Part shown: positions 1-9,842 of the stretch, one piece after another
Layout of the letters: each line of letters starts with the position of its first letter
How positions within the stretch are numbered: the first letter of the stretch is position 1
Assembly (NCBI GenBank): GCA_003116975.1
Contig: BGKB01000512.1
Coordinates: 62,001-126,000, forward strand
DNA from: Aurantiochytrium sp. KH105
Taxonomy: Eukaryota; Sar; Bigyra; Thraustochytrida; Thraustochytriidae
Reading direction: 5' to 3'
DNA: 64,000 nucleotides
The notes under the pieces: generated by a model
The model's input: the letters and a program-made list of their open reading frames with translations, nothing else
What the model was told of the DNA's origin: nothing
The model's database searches: none
Translations under genes and position numbers: made by a program

Positions 1-2959
1 CCTATTTCGCATGGGCGATTTCTACGAATGCTTCTTCGACGACGCCAAAACTGTTTCTGAACTCTTGCAAATCACCTTGGGCAGGCGGTACAATGAGTAC
101 ATGTGCGGCATCCCGCACACTGTTTTAAATCGCTACTTGCAGCAGGTGCTCGACAAAAAGGTACGAGTCGCCGTCTGCGAACAGCACAAGGACATGAAAA
201 AGGACAGCGAAAAGTCAACGGTAATGATTCGAGAAATACGACGCATCCTCACACCAGGGACCGTGACAGATGAGGAGTTTCTCAGTTCAAGCGAACCAAG
301 CTATCTGGTTTCCATCGCCTCCGACGGCAAACGTTCCAAGCCATCCTTTGGTCTTGTTCAAATGGATCTCTCTACGGGCGAAATTGCGCTTGCACCTCTT
401 GGTTCGGAAAAGGAACTCGAGTTCAATCTCTCCCGCTTCTCCGCCAAAGAAGTCATCCTCTCGCGTGAGCTCGCGGGCATTCCCGTGCTTGCTGTAGATG
501 AAGGTATTCGCAATCGATTGCCGACTTCCAGTGACGATAGCTGCGATGCCGATTACATCTTTCATGTGCAACCATACGAGCTCGATGCAATTCGTTGCCC
601 ATCTCTGGGTAACTGCTGCGTGTCTTTTCGGCCCGAGGAAAGCTTTCACGACGACAATCTCGACTCGATCTTAGAGCAGACGGCTGCGCACGATCTCGTA
701 CCGCTCGATCTCATGACTACGGCGGAACGTCGCGCGCTTGCTGGAGCTCTCGAGTATGGCAAATTTGTCCTGCGCGACACGACGCCGCACATCTCCGTGT
801 GTCAGCGCAACGACTTTCTTAGTGCGCGTGCTTCAGCCATGGAGATCGATCCGGCTGCGCTCAAGAGCCTCGAAGTGCTGCAAACAGTGACAGGCAGAAA
901 GCGCGGATCCTTGCTGCACACCGTGGACCGCACGATTACGCCTGGCGGCTCGCGTCTCCTTGCCACAAATCTGCGAGCGCCTTACATCGACGGGGATCAC
1001 ATCCAGGCGCGTCACGACGCCGTAGAGTTCCTGCAGGCCTCAATCGAGGCTCGTCACATTATTTCAGACCACCTCGGTCTCCTCGCAGATTCACACCGGA
1101 GCTTGCAGCGAATCGTCGATTCAACGTGGCTTAAACGGGACCTTGCCGTCCTTGCGATCGCTTTGCATCAAGCGAGCGCTCTTGCCGACGAACTGTGGCC
1201 GTTGCTGAGCGAGCTAGATCCTGCCGAGCCCTTCGCTGACTCTGCCCTGGCGTTGCCGTCGTCGGCCGCCGAACTGCCCACCTCCTCACTGCTCACAAGT
1301 GTCGAGCGAATTCGGACGCTGCGCTCCTCGCACGCCGATCTCTTTGACGCCTTTGACCGCGGCCTCGTAATTGAGCCCATCGAGTTGGCCTTTACCAAGA
1401 GCGACGCACTCGACGAGTTCGCTACCGAAATGGCTGAGGAGCACGAGAATGAGGATGGTTTGCTTCATCTCGTGCCTGGTGATATCCAACGAGGGTATTC
1501 CGAAGAACTCGACATAGCACGCGAGCTTAAGTGGGACAAGCGCGGCATTGTTCAGAAAAAGGAGCAAGAGTTCAAGGAGCGCTTCAAGGTTGAGCAGCTG
1601 AAAATAGGCATGCGTCGCAACGGCATGCTCTACATTGAAGTGCCTGCAAAGGAAGCCAAGCACATGGATAAGCTGCCCGAGCTTCGCAAACTGCAAGAGC
1701 TACGCGGTCGCTCACGGTTCCGCCATCAGGAACTGAACAATCTGGAGGTCGATATGCTTCGTGCAGCAGACAAGGTCGCTGCGCTCGAATCCGCCATCAC
1801 AAAGAAACTGGTTTCGCAGGTGCGCATGAATGCAGTGAGGATTCGTGAGATTGCAGAAGCTCTCGCAGAGATTGACGTGGTCAACAGTTTTGCGGTCTTG
1901 GCCGAAGACATGAACCTGGTGCGACCTATGATCGTGGACGCCCCCGTTGCTCACGTTTCCCAGGGTCGACACCTTGTCGTGGAGAGCCAAAGTCGCGGGT
2001 TTGGAGGCGCCCCACGCTCCTTCGTTCCCAATCCGATCTCACTTGCTGCGCGAAACGAGACGCTGGCGTCTGGCAACCTTGCTGCCGACAGCGCGCGCGC
2101 ACTTTGGCTCATCACGGGCCCCAACATGGGGGGCAAGAGCACCTACCTCCGTCAGAACGCTCACATAATTATCCTCGCTCAGATAGGCGCATTTGTTCCG
2201 GCCAGAGAGGCAACGCTTGGGCTCGTGGACCGCCTCTTTTGTAGAGTTGGCGCATCCGACGAGCTCATTGCTGATCGATCGACCTTCATGGTCGAAATGG
2301 AGGAAACCGCTGCAATTCTTCGTCGAGCAACCGCGCGGTCCTTTGTCATTGTTGATGAGATTGGTCGCGGAACCTCAACGCGTGATGGTTGCGCTATTGC
2401 GCAATCTGTGCTTGAAGCCCTTGTGGACATTGGATGCCGCACGCTCTTCGCCACGCACTTTCATCAGCTTCCCGCGTTGCTCGCGCCCGACGACAGCGCC
2501 ATGGAACTCCTCAAAATGAATTCGGTTCTCAACAAGAAAACCAACGAACTCATCTACATGTACGAGATTGAAACCGGCATCGCTGACAACTCGTATGGTG
2601 TGCACGCGGCTCGCCTCGCGGATGTTCCCGAGACCGTCCTCAAACGCACGGAGGAGCTCCTACTCGAGTTCGACGATCAAACTCGCCTTCAAAGCTCGCG
2701 CAATGGCGCTGCGGTTGACGCTGCGACTGACGCTGTGACGAAGTCTCCGATGACGGGCGCTGAGGAAGCGCCCTCTGGTGGGATCCACATCGACAGCGAA
2801 GAATGGTCGCAGCTCTCGCTCCCACAGCTGTCCTCCAAGCTCGATGCGCTCGACGTTCACGCTCTCAGCAAAGCTGATGCTGATCGCGTCATTGGCGCTG
2901 TGCGAGAATATCTCGGCTCGCTCTTGCGACCGCCGCCTTCGTCATCGTCGTCGTCATAG
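1..2959 (+). CDS. MSH1: MutS-family mismatch repair ATPase, 5' truncated by window edge
   Basis: DNA mismatch recognition ATPase. The frame is open to the window edge and the first codons read LFR before MGDFYE, so the Met at base 11 is internal and the true start lies upstream. Counting from that Met (982 aa), the mismatch-binding F-Y-E triad is at 4-6, followed by connector, lever and clamp regions to about 650. The ATPase carries Walker A GPNMGGKS at 703-710, Walker B IVDEIGRG around 780-787 and the ATH motif near 814. The RMGDFYE form is that of bacterial MutS and mitochondrial MSH1; nuclear MSH6 has GKFYE and MSH2/MSH3 differ. A mitochondrial MSH1-like role is therefore inferred, but the transit peptide region is not in the window. 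No GIY-YIG nuclease of the plant MSH1 kind is present. The C-terminus ends in a serine run. Confidence 0.93.
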   Translation, partial: LFRMGDFYECFFDDAKTVSELLQITLGRRYNEYMCGIPHTVLNRYLQQVLDKKVRVAVCEQHKDMKKDSEKSTVMIREIRRILTPGTVTDEEFLSSSEPSYLVSIASDGKRSKPSFGLVQMDLSTGEIALAPLGSEKELEFNLSRFSAKEVILSRELAGIPVLAVDEGIRNRLPTSSDDSCDADYIFHVQPYELDAIRCPSLGNCCVSFRPEESFHDDNLDSILEQTAAHDLVPLDLMTTAERRALAGALEYGKFVLRDTTPHISVCQRNDFLSARASAMEIDPAALKSLEVLQTVTGRKRGSLLHTVDRTITPGGSRLLATNLRAPYIDGDHIQARHDAVEFLQASIEARHIISDHLGLLADSHRSLQRIVDSTWLKRDLAVLAIALHQASALADELWPLLSELDPAEPFADSALALPSSAAELPTSSLLTSVERIRTLRSSHADLFDAFDRGLVIEPIELAFTKSDALDEFATEMAEEHENEDGLLHLVPGDIQRGYSEELDIARELKWDKRGIVQKKEQEFKERFKVEQLKIGMRRNGMLYIEVPAKEAKHMDKLPELRKLQELRGRSRFRHQELNNLEVDMLRAADKVAALESAITKKLVSQVRMNAVRIREIAEALAEIDVVNSFAVLAEDMNLVRPMIVDAPVAHVSQGRHLVVESQSRGFGGAPRSFVPNPISLAARNETLASGNLAADSARALWLITGPNMGGKSTYLRQNAHIIILAQIGAFVPAREATLGLVDRLFCRVGASDELIADRSTFMVEMEETAAILRRATARSFVIVDEIGRGTSTRDGCAIAQSVLEALVDIGCRTLFATHFHQLPALLAPDDSAMELLKMNSVLNKKTNELIYMYEIETGIADNSYGVHAARLADVPETVLKRTEELLLEFDDQTRLQSSRNGAAVDAATDAVTKSPMTGAEEAPSGGIHIDSEEWSQLSLPQLSSKLDALDVHALSKADADRVIGAVREYLGSLLRPPPSSSSSS

Positions 2960-3581
2960 CGGATTGCGAGTATGTTCGTGTTGAGTGCCTTCGCGATACG
3001 CGGCGGCAGCGGCCTGGCGACGATGCAGTACTTTTAAAAGTTTTGGGCCACTTGTGTTGAGCAGCTGTGCAATGGGGCTTTGCGGCCCTGAGGCAAGTAA
3101 GGCGACAAGGATCTGAATTTGGCGCGCAGGAATGCGTCGATATTTTTGCTAGAACCGAAACAAAAGGAATCGTACGAGGATAGTTCTGTTTGACCGATCT
3201 TTCTCACCTTTTCGAATCAGCGCCTCGTGTGTCTGTCTGTTTGAGCAGATCCGCTCTCTCGCAAGCCCCAAAGCGCTTTCCAATGCCACTGGGACCTAAA
3301 GTCCACATCGAAGAAAAGAATCCATCCTCGCGTGGAATTTGGGTTGCGCAACCGTTGCACTCCAACACTCGAGCACTCCCTGTCAGTCAGAACTCGAACT
3401 CCGCGCGCGCTCGCGCGGCTCTCGCTACGCTGGCCTGAAGGACCGTTCGTGGCAGTCGCATCGCACGCCGTTTGGCCTGGCGCATCGCGCTGCTGCGCAG
3501 TGCTGTGCGTTACAGTGCGTTGCGGTCCAGTGCAAGAAAGACGCAGGGGGAGAGAGGTCAGATTGGCTGTCAGCCCCAAAC
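2960..3581. other. intergenic, MutS 3' end to Dsn1-like 5' leader
   Basis: About 620 bp between two genes on the same strand. The part from 3339 on stays open in the frame of the next gene but begins without ATG and encodes a Cys/Arg-rich string unlike a folded protein, so I treat it as 5' leader. No RNA gene or clear promoter motif was recognised. Confidence 0.5.
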
Positions 3582-4700
3582 ATGCCTGGGACCGTGGTCA
3601 AACTGCCCGGCAACGTCCAGGTGAAGCGGCGCTCAGCGCGTCTGCGAGCTCCTGAAGCAAAGCTGGCCAAAGCAAGCTCCGTAGACACGACAAAGACAAA
3701 GACAAAGCCCAAGACGACCTCTCGTCGCAAAAGTGAACCCGAGGAGTTTAGCTTTAGCGATGTCGAGGCCGACAGCGAAGATGAAGGCAGCAAGACCGCC
3801 TCAAATGATCACCTTCGCAAGAAAAAGACCAGCTCGGAAGGAATTAAAGAGAACAGCGGCGCCGCAGCTGTAAATTCGCGCAAGCGCAAGTCGGCAGCCG
3901 AGGTGTTGCGCCAGACCAAGGCAGCGCGCTCAAGAAAGCAGCCGCAGGAAAAACCTCGCTATCCTAAAGGCATCGCTTTTCCCGTCGATGAGGCCATGCT
4001 CATTTCGGATGGCTCAAAGCTCGGCGAGTGGGTGCATCAGGCTCTCGAGACAATTTTGAACAACGAATTGCAGGCTCTCGAAGATGTGTACACTGGCGAC
4101 TTTTCGAGCGTCCTCGACGATCTGCGGCAATCCAGCGAAAAGGTCTTGCGTAGAGTACACAAAGAGTTTACTGGCAAGAGTGGTGCCGCGCTTGACGACC
4201 AAATGGAACGCCCGCAGCCGAAAGCAAATCCCAAAAATCAGCAACTTCGACAACGTGAGGCGGAATTGAAGGCACTTATTGACGACTACAGGCGCGAGCT
4301 TGAAGAGTGGAAGCGCGTCGAGGAGGCGCGCTGTCAAAAGACACAAAGAAGAGACCGGGCTAAGAAGCAGCAAGCATCTTCAGATAATGAGAACAAACAA
4401 CAGGAAGCCGCTATTGAGAAGGAATCCGCATCCAAGGAAGCCAGCCGCACTGGCGAGGAGACGCAAGCGGCACCGCCATCAGACTTTGACGAGGCCTTTC
4501 ACTCGACGCTTGACAAAACCGTGGCACAGCTCCAGGTCCTCAACGCTAGACTTCGGGGCGTCAAAGCGTTGGCTCTCGCAGGCAGACACACATCGAAAAG
4601 GCTCGCGCATCGTGTTGACAAAGGTGCTTTTGAGGCCTATAAGGGTCGCGACAAGCCGAGCTCTCTCATCAGGGCTCTCGCTTCGGAAAATGAAAGGTAA
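3582..4700 (+). CDS. basic coiled-coil protein, candidate kinetochore protein Dsn1 (Mis12 complex)
   Basis: 372 aa from the first ATG in the frame (MPGTVVKL). The N-terminal 140 residues are Lys/Arg/Ser-rich and disordered, with an acidic EDEG patch near 60-70. From about 125 there is a conserved-looking block: GIAFPVDEA, then helices rich in L and E (about 140-205), a second helix ELKALIDDYRRELEEWKR (about 228-246), and a last helical block after 300. Human DSN1 has the same order: basic N-terminus, helical block beginning with a SISVDLAE-like segment, a heptad segment containing a W, and a C-terminal helical pair. This is architecture and short motif resemblance only, so the assignment is tentative; a generic nuclear basic protein remains possible. 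Confidence 0.45.
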   Translation: MPGTVVKLPGNVQVKRRSARLRAPEAKLAKASSVDTTKTKTKPKTTSRRKSEPEEFSFSDVEADSEDEGSKTASNDHLRKKKTSSEGIKENSGAAAVNSRKRKSAAEVLRQTKAARSRKQPQEKPRYPKGIAFPVDEAMLISDGSKLGEWVHQALETILNNELQALEDVYTGDFSSVLDDLRQSSEKVLRRVHKEFTGKSGAALDDQMERPQPKANPKNQQLRQREAELKALIDDYRRELEEWKRVEEARCQKTQRRDRAKKQQASSDNENKQQEAAIEKESASKEASRTGEETQAAPPSDFDEAFHSTLDKTVAQLQVLNARLRGVKALALAGRHTSKRLAHRVDKGAFEAYKGRDKPSSLIRALASENER

Positions 4701-4725
4701 TTGCGATCTAATATCACGTACGTAC

Positions 4726-4731
4726 AATAAA
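4726..4731 (+). promoter_or_regulatory. candidate polyadenylation signal AATAAA
   Basis: Canonical AATAAA hexamer 25 bases after the stop of the Dsn1-like gene. The position is plausible for a short 3' UTR; a single occurrence is weak evidence. Confidence 0.35.
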
Positions 4732-4861
4732 TCAAGATGCCGTTGCATGCATTCAATTAAATGCATTGGTGCTTGTATCAACCTTGGTGAGGCCTCTCTG
4801 TGTCTCTTCCCGTCTTTCATTGAAAGAAAAAAAAAGTATCGATCAATCCGACGCTTTTTTG

Positions 4862-5040
4862 CAACTTGACAGTTCTATTTTTTTATCCTTTCCTTGTCTG
4901 TCCTTCCTTGACTGACTGTAGAATTTTAAAAACTCTAGCTGACATTTGACAGCAGAAAACCAAAGGTCCAGTCGACTCTTGACAGCAGAGAATGAACAAG
5001 TCAAGTCGACACTTGACAGCAAAAGATATTAAACTCACAA
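4862..5040. repeat. short degenerate tandem repeat in a convergent 3' intergenic region
   Basis: The core TTGACAGCA recurs at 4946, 4979 and 5013 (33-34 base period), flanked by related GTCGAC and CTTGACAG words; a partial ACTTGACAG lies at 4863. It sits between the converging ends of the Dsn1-like and coiled-coil genes (4701-5072); the rest of that gap is AT-richer with poly(A) and poly(T) runs. Confidence 0.6.
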
Positions 5041-5072
5041 AGTACGAGTGACACTCTATTCTTTACGAACCA

Positions 5073-8000
5073 CTAGGCTAAGCTTTGGGCAGCAGAAAGA
5101 AGTGCGTCAAGCTCGGCACGGAAATGCCGGATTTCTGCATTCTTTGTAGCCAGCGCAGCGTCAAAGCGAGATTGCGCCGCGTGAAGATCCATCTCTGCCC
5201 GATGCTTGACATTGTGGACGATGAGTTCAAGCTCCCGCTCCCGCGCTTGAAAACGAGCCTCCATATCATTGAGTCGGCGTGTAAGTGCTTGCTGCTGGAC
5301 CATGGACGGCGTTAGCGGCTCGTCAAGCTGGCGTTTCGCCTCATGTAGACGCGCTTCCAACTCCTCGTTCGCCAAGCGAAGTCTTCGCACCGCATCCTCA
5401 GATCGTTCCAGAGCAGCGGTCCAGCGCGCTGCTACGCGCGCATTCTCCGCTTCGAGGACCTGCACTTTGGCGCGCAACGCAAGACTCTGATCTTGCGGTT
5501 TGGCGTCATCGACCTTGCCTCGTGTCCGAGCCGCTGCAGGCTTGCGCTGCGCAGGTTTTTGTTCATGCAGAAAGGCCACCAGGGCCGAAGTCTCCTCGTC
5601 GACGTCGTTGTCTCCATCGCTGGCAACATCATTAGCATCCTCATCGCTCATGCCCGTGTCGCGAGGAGGCCGAACATCGTTGCCATCATCAAGTTCGGGA
5701 CGTGGGTGGTCTGTCGCAGGGTCTTCGGGACTTTCTTCCTGCTGTGCCCGGGACTGTCCGTGAAAGTGTTCAAGTGTTGCCTTGAGAGAAGCATTTTCCT
5801 CTTGAGCGCTGGACAGACGGGCCTCCAAAGAAGCAAGCGCGCGTCTCGATTTGTCAGTGGACAAAACAGCCTCAAGATCCTCAACGCGGGCCTCGAGAGC
5901 AGTCTTCGCCGCGCGGAGTCTATCGAGATCACGCTGAGCCGAAGCCGTCGCGGGCGGAACAGGTCCCTCGCGACGCGCAGCGCGAAGCGCCGTGCTCGAC
6001 TTTTTCGACAAGTCCTCGATCTTCTTTCGGTAAAATTCACGCACGCGGACAAGCTCTTGCTCGAGCTGTTGAATTCGTGCCTCCCCAGAAAGCGACAGGG
6101 TACCTGATGGGTTATCCTGATGCGCGTCCTGATGGTGCGAGGGCATATGCGAATGCTTGCTTGGGGACGGAGCGCCTGTACTGCTGCTTGAGCTCGGCCT
6201 TCCTTCGCTGCCCCTCTTCTCGTCCAAAAGACGCTCATAGCGCACTTTAACGCGCTCGTGCTCCTGACGCAAGGAGCGCATTCGAGAGGCGTGCATCTTG
6301 GCTTTGCTTTCGAGCTCTTCCTTCAAAGCCGCCACTTGCTCCCGAAGTTCGCGCCGTGTCTCTTTTTCTGCATCGGTTGGGCCTGCGGCCAAAATGAGGT
6401 TTGCAATGCAGTCTGGATTTCTCTTACGGAGGGCCTCCTCGAGTTCGCGGACCTGTTTTTCAAGCGTGCGAATGCGCTTGAGGTCGCTCGGAAGCGATTG
6501 CTTTGGTCGACGTGAAGAGGCCGAAACGGGAACAAGCGCCACCGATGATTTTGAAGACGCATCATTTTCCTTGCCTGTTTCAAGCACGCGGATGCGTTCG
6601 CGCTGCTCCTCGATGACCGCAGCATGTTCTTCGAGAAGCTGTTGGTTCTCCACATACCAAGCGAGTTTTTCTTTGAGAGCTTTGGCCTCACGCAAGTGCT
6701 CGAAACGGGCCTCCGCCAGTTCCTTGCGCAATTCTTGAATCAGTTCCCGTGGGGACTCTTCGTTGCTGGTATGGGGTTCAGAAGAGGCCAAGCTCGCAGT
6801 CTTCTCTTCCGCGCGTCTCCGAGACGCAAGTCTGCGCTTCAGGTCTTCAACCTCCTCCTCCAGAGCTCGGATTTTCTCATCAGCGGCTAGCCTCCTTCTC
6901 AGATCAGCGCCTACGTCATTGTGACCTTGTTCGACGCCCGATTGTGAGTTGAGGTCACGTGTCGCACGCATGTTTGCGCGGTACAAGGACTCCCGCACCT
7001 CTTCTGCGCGAGCTTCCGCTTCGTCGAGCTGTGCCACCAGCTTTTCGTTCTCCTTTTGGTAGCCTATCAGAAGTCGATCTTGCTCGGCCATCTCGCGTTC
7101 GATGCGCATCAGCTCTTCACGCGGGAGAGTATTCTCCGTGCTTTCACGCAGTATTGATCGAAGCGATCCACGCACCGCATTTGTCGATCGAGTGTCTTTG
7201 AGCTCGGCATGAAGCCCGAAAATCTCGGCTTTTTGCGCATCAACCGTCGTCGATAGCTCCCGCTCACGCATCTTCGATTGTGCGAGCGCCCGCTCTGTCT
7301 CGTGGAGCGCCTCTTTGGAGGCGGCGAGTTCCAGGCGTAATTCGTGCACTTGGTGCTGGAGACTTCCATCACGTTGCAAAAGCGAGCCGGTGGCGTTAAA
7401 GTCTGTCGCGTATGATTTTTCCTCGCTGCGGTCATACCTTGAAGCGCGAAAAGGTGGGGGAGCCAAGGGCGGTGGCGGCGGTGGCGATTGTGATCGTCGC
7501 CGTCGTCGCATTTGCCTCATCGAACCGCGAGCACTAATCTTTTCCTCATCTTCCCGCCGAAAAACCCGCGCGCCTCTGTGTGGACGCACATCATAGGTTT
7601 TACTCGACTTTACGTTACGGGATGGAGGCGACGATGGCGGTGGAGGCGGAGTCGGTGATTGTGGCGGCGAAGGAGGCGCAGACGAGTGCTGCGATGCGAT
7701 TGGGTCCCAAAACATTGCCTTAAGCTCATCCGCTCGCGATTTCTTCTGCGTCTCTTCGACTGGCCTGACTCCGGAAGCCGCATCTTGCGCAACAGATGCC
7801 TCGGATTCTCCCGCAAACGAGATTTTCTGATCCTCATCAGATTCCGGCGTACCTTGTTCGTCACCGGAATTGACCTGGCCCTCTTGAATAGCTTGTGACG
7901 GTGAGGGTGATGGCGATTGCGACGGTGAGGGTGGCGTCTCGGGCCTGGCGACGGGCGCATCACCAGAGAATAATACTTCTTCATCGTCTGTTTCCTCTAC

Positions 8001-9842
8001 CTGAGCGAAACCGTCACCCTCGTTTGACCTTTGCACATGGCTAGAGAACGAGGTGGCCTTGATTTGGGGAGCATCACTTCGTGACTCAGCAGCGCCCTCA
8101 TCTCCCGCTTCGAAGACTGCCTTCTCCGTACTCTGTTTGGGCACGTCGTCGATCGTGGCCGTCCCTTCGATGTCTTGCTCATCATTCACATCATTGGCGC
8201 GGTCGCCCTCAAAAACGCTCTGCTCTTGGCGAGGAAAAGAGTCGATCACCTGAATGTCAGACGGATCGACGCCGTCGACATGTTCCCCATCATCAAAAGA
8301 AATATCCACAAGACCGTCCCCTCGGACCTTGGAAACACGGCCCTCATAGTACTGATTCCAGTCAAAGAGTCGAGCGCGAATACGGCTACCGGATTCAAGC
8401 GCTGCTGAGTCGTTCTCGGAAGACTTTTGCTCTTGATGACTTGGGGTCTCATCAGCATCAAAGCGGGGGTTCGGCTCGCTTCGCGGACTCTCAGCATCAA
8501 ATTCCGCGCTCTCATAAGCCTCATCATCGTTGTCGTCGTCGTCGTCGGGGTTGTCATCATCATCTTTAGCGTGTTCCTCAAATGAGCGATATATTTGATC
8601 TGCTGCTGCTTGTGCGTCGTCATTGTGAAGCTCGGCGGTATCTCTGTCTGTGTTCTCAAAGTCATTCTCAAAACCGCTGCTCAATTTCGATGTTGGCTCC
8701 ATTTGCGCATTTCCCATCTCGTCTTCTTCACTTTCTTCATGCGAAGCCTGCATGAGCTGCGAAAGGTCCCCAAAGGAGATTTCCTTGGCAAGATTTTCTG
8801 GCAGGACGCCGGTGTTCATGTGCTCGCTTAGCTTATCGCGAAGTGCTTTCACTGCATCATGGGCCGAAACCTCTTGATTATCATCCGGGGCATCTTCTTT
8901 TTGAGCACTTTCGCCTCGAACACCTTTGTCCGGAGCTCCCTCATCGGCGCTGTCCACGCTATAGTCCTTGTGTTCGATCTCCGATTTGGAACCAAGTTCC
9001 ACATTCGCCACGGCGTCTTTTGCTGAACGGGATAAGTAGCCACCAACCTGAAAGTCTGCCGATGACATTTCGAGCGAGTCAGAGAGCAGATCATCGTCAT
9101 CGCGAACACCTGCTTCAGTATCTTTTTCTTGTCGAGCACGATCCGCTGCAGCAGCAGCTGCTGCGGCCTTCTCTTGTTCCTGTGCTGCCTTCTTTTTAGC
9201 AAGTGCCTCGGCTTCAGCTTCCTTGACCATTCTTTCTCGTGCAAAGTCTTGTTTGACTTCGCCCAGAAGATCTTGCATACGCTCCTCCGTGCTAAGCCTT
9301 CGTTGTCTTTCGCGACGTTCACGGTCTGCGCGTTCGTGCTCCTTATCGCGCTTGAGTTTTTTCTTCTTCTTGGCCTTTTTCTTCTTGTCCGCATCCTTGT
9401 TTGGCTTGCTCAGATCGAGATCAAAGTCGTATGCGGCGTCGCCTTGCGGAGCAATACCCATCCCAAGTGACTTTGCGCGGGCAGCAGTGTAGATGCCGAG
9501 ACTGTCCTCATCCGTGTCGACGGCCCCGATCACCTCGTCGAGGTCGCTCCCGCCCAGGTCGCCGTCATCACCAAGACCGAGATGGTCCATGTAGCCGTCC
9601 CAGCTTCCGAGCGGGGCACCGCCGGGGGAGGCGCTCATCAGGGCGTCCATCCCGGCGTGCGGCGACCCGCTCGACCCGAGGTCGGCGGCATACTCGGGAG
9701 ACCCACCGTGGCCTCCATGGCCGCCATGGGCCCCATGGCCGCCGTGCAGGTGCGCGTCCCCGTACCTCGAGTTTGCGCGGCTGGAGAGGAGACTCGCGGC
9801 CCCGTCCGAGTGCGCGAGGTAGTTCTCGAAGCTCTTCTCCAT
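5073..9842 (-). CDS. giant low-complexity and coiled-coil protein with a Tudor-like domain
   Basis: 1589 aa from ATG 9842 (MEKSFENYLAHS; good context with purine at -3 and G at +4). A longer in-frame extension to ATG 9953 exists but looks non-conserved. Order: a His/Gly-rich patch (about 28-48); a Lys/Arg/Glu-rich helix (about 150-270); acidic disorder; a small beta-barrel-like module at about 483-535 (ARLFDWNQYYEGRVSKV followed by DISFDDGEHVDGV) that reads as Tudor/Agenet-like; two proline-rich segments (about 715-755 and 775-800); then near-continuous coiled coil to the end, broken by an acidic linker near 1390-1440. Function is not recognised. A cytoskeletal, centrosomal or chromatin scaffold is possible; the Tudor-like call rests on pattern only. 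No membrane segment. Confidence 0.85.
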   Translation of the reverse strand: MEKSFENYLAHSDGAASLLSSRANSRYGDAHLHGGHGAHGGHGGHGGSPEYAADLGSSGSPHAGMDALMSASPGGAPLGSWDGYMDHLGLGDDGDLGGSDLDEVIGAVDTDEDSLGIYTAARAKSLGMGIAPQGDAAYDFDLDLSKPNKDADKKKKAKKKKKLKRDKEHERADRERRERQRRLSTEERMQDLLGEVKQDFARERMVKEAEAEALAKKKAAQEQEKAAAAAAAADRARQEKDTEAGVRDDDDLLSDSLEMSSADFQVGGYLSRSAKDAVANVELGSKSEIEHKDYSVDSADEGAPDKGVRGESAQKEDAPDDNQEVSAHDAVKALRDKLSEHMNTGVLPENLAKEISFGDLSQLMQASHEESEEDEMGNAQMEPTSKLSSGFENDFENTDRDTAELHNDDAQAAADQIYRSFEEHAKDDDDNPDDDDDNDDEAYESAEFDAESPRSEPNPRFDADETPSHQEQKSSENDSAALESGSRIRARLFDWNQYYEGRVSKVRGDGLVDISFDDGEHVDGVDPSDIQVIDSFPRQEQSVFEGDRANDVNDEQDIEGTATIDDVPKQSTEKAVFEAGDEGAAESRSDAPQIKATSFSSHVQRSNEGDGFAQVEETDDEEVLFSGDAPVARPETPPSPSQSPSPSPSQAIQEGQVNSGDEQGTPESDEDQKISFAGESEASVAQDAASGVRPVEETQKKSRADELKAMFWDPIASQHSSAPPSPPQSPTPPPPPSSPPSRNVKSSKTYDVRPHRGARVFRREDEEKISARGSMRQMRRRRRSQSPPPPPPLAPPPFRASRYDRSEEKSYATDFNATGSLLQRDGSLQHQVHELRLELAASKEALHETERALAQSKMRERELSTTVDAQKAEIFGLHAELKDTRSTNAVRGSLRSILRESTENTLPREELMRIEREMAEQDRLLIGYQKENEKLVAQLDEAEARAEEVRESLYRANMRATRDLNSQSGVEQGHNDVGADLRRRLAADEKIRALEEEVEDLKRRLASRRRAEEKTASLASSEPHTSNEESPRELIQELRKELAEARFEHLREAKALKEKLAWYVENQQLLEEHAAVIEEQRERIRVLETGKENDASSKSSVALVPVSASSRRPKQSLPSDLKRIRTLEKQVRELEEALRKRNPDCIANLILAAGPTDAEKETRRELREQVAALKEELESKAKMHASRMRSLRQEHERVKVRYERLLDEKRGSEGRPSSSSSTGAPSPSKHSHMPSHHQDAHQDNPSGTLSLSGEARIQQLEQELVRVREFYRKKIEDLSKKSSTALRAARREGPVPPATASAQRDLDRLRAAKTALEARVEDLEAVLSTDKSRRALASLEARLSSAQEENASLKATLEHFHGQSRAQQEESPEDPATDHPRPELDDGNDVRPPRDTGMSDEDANDVASDGDNDVDEETSALVAFLHEQKPAQRKPAAARTRGKVDDAKPQDQSLALRAKVQVLEAENARVAARWTAALERSEDAVRRLRLANEELEARLHEAKRQLDEPLTPSMVQQQALTRRLNDMEARFQARERELELIVHNVKHRAEMDLHAAQSRFDAALATKNAEIRHFRAELDALLSAAQSLA

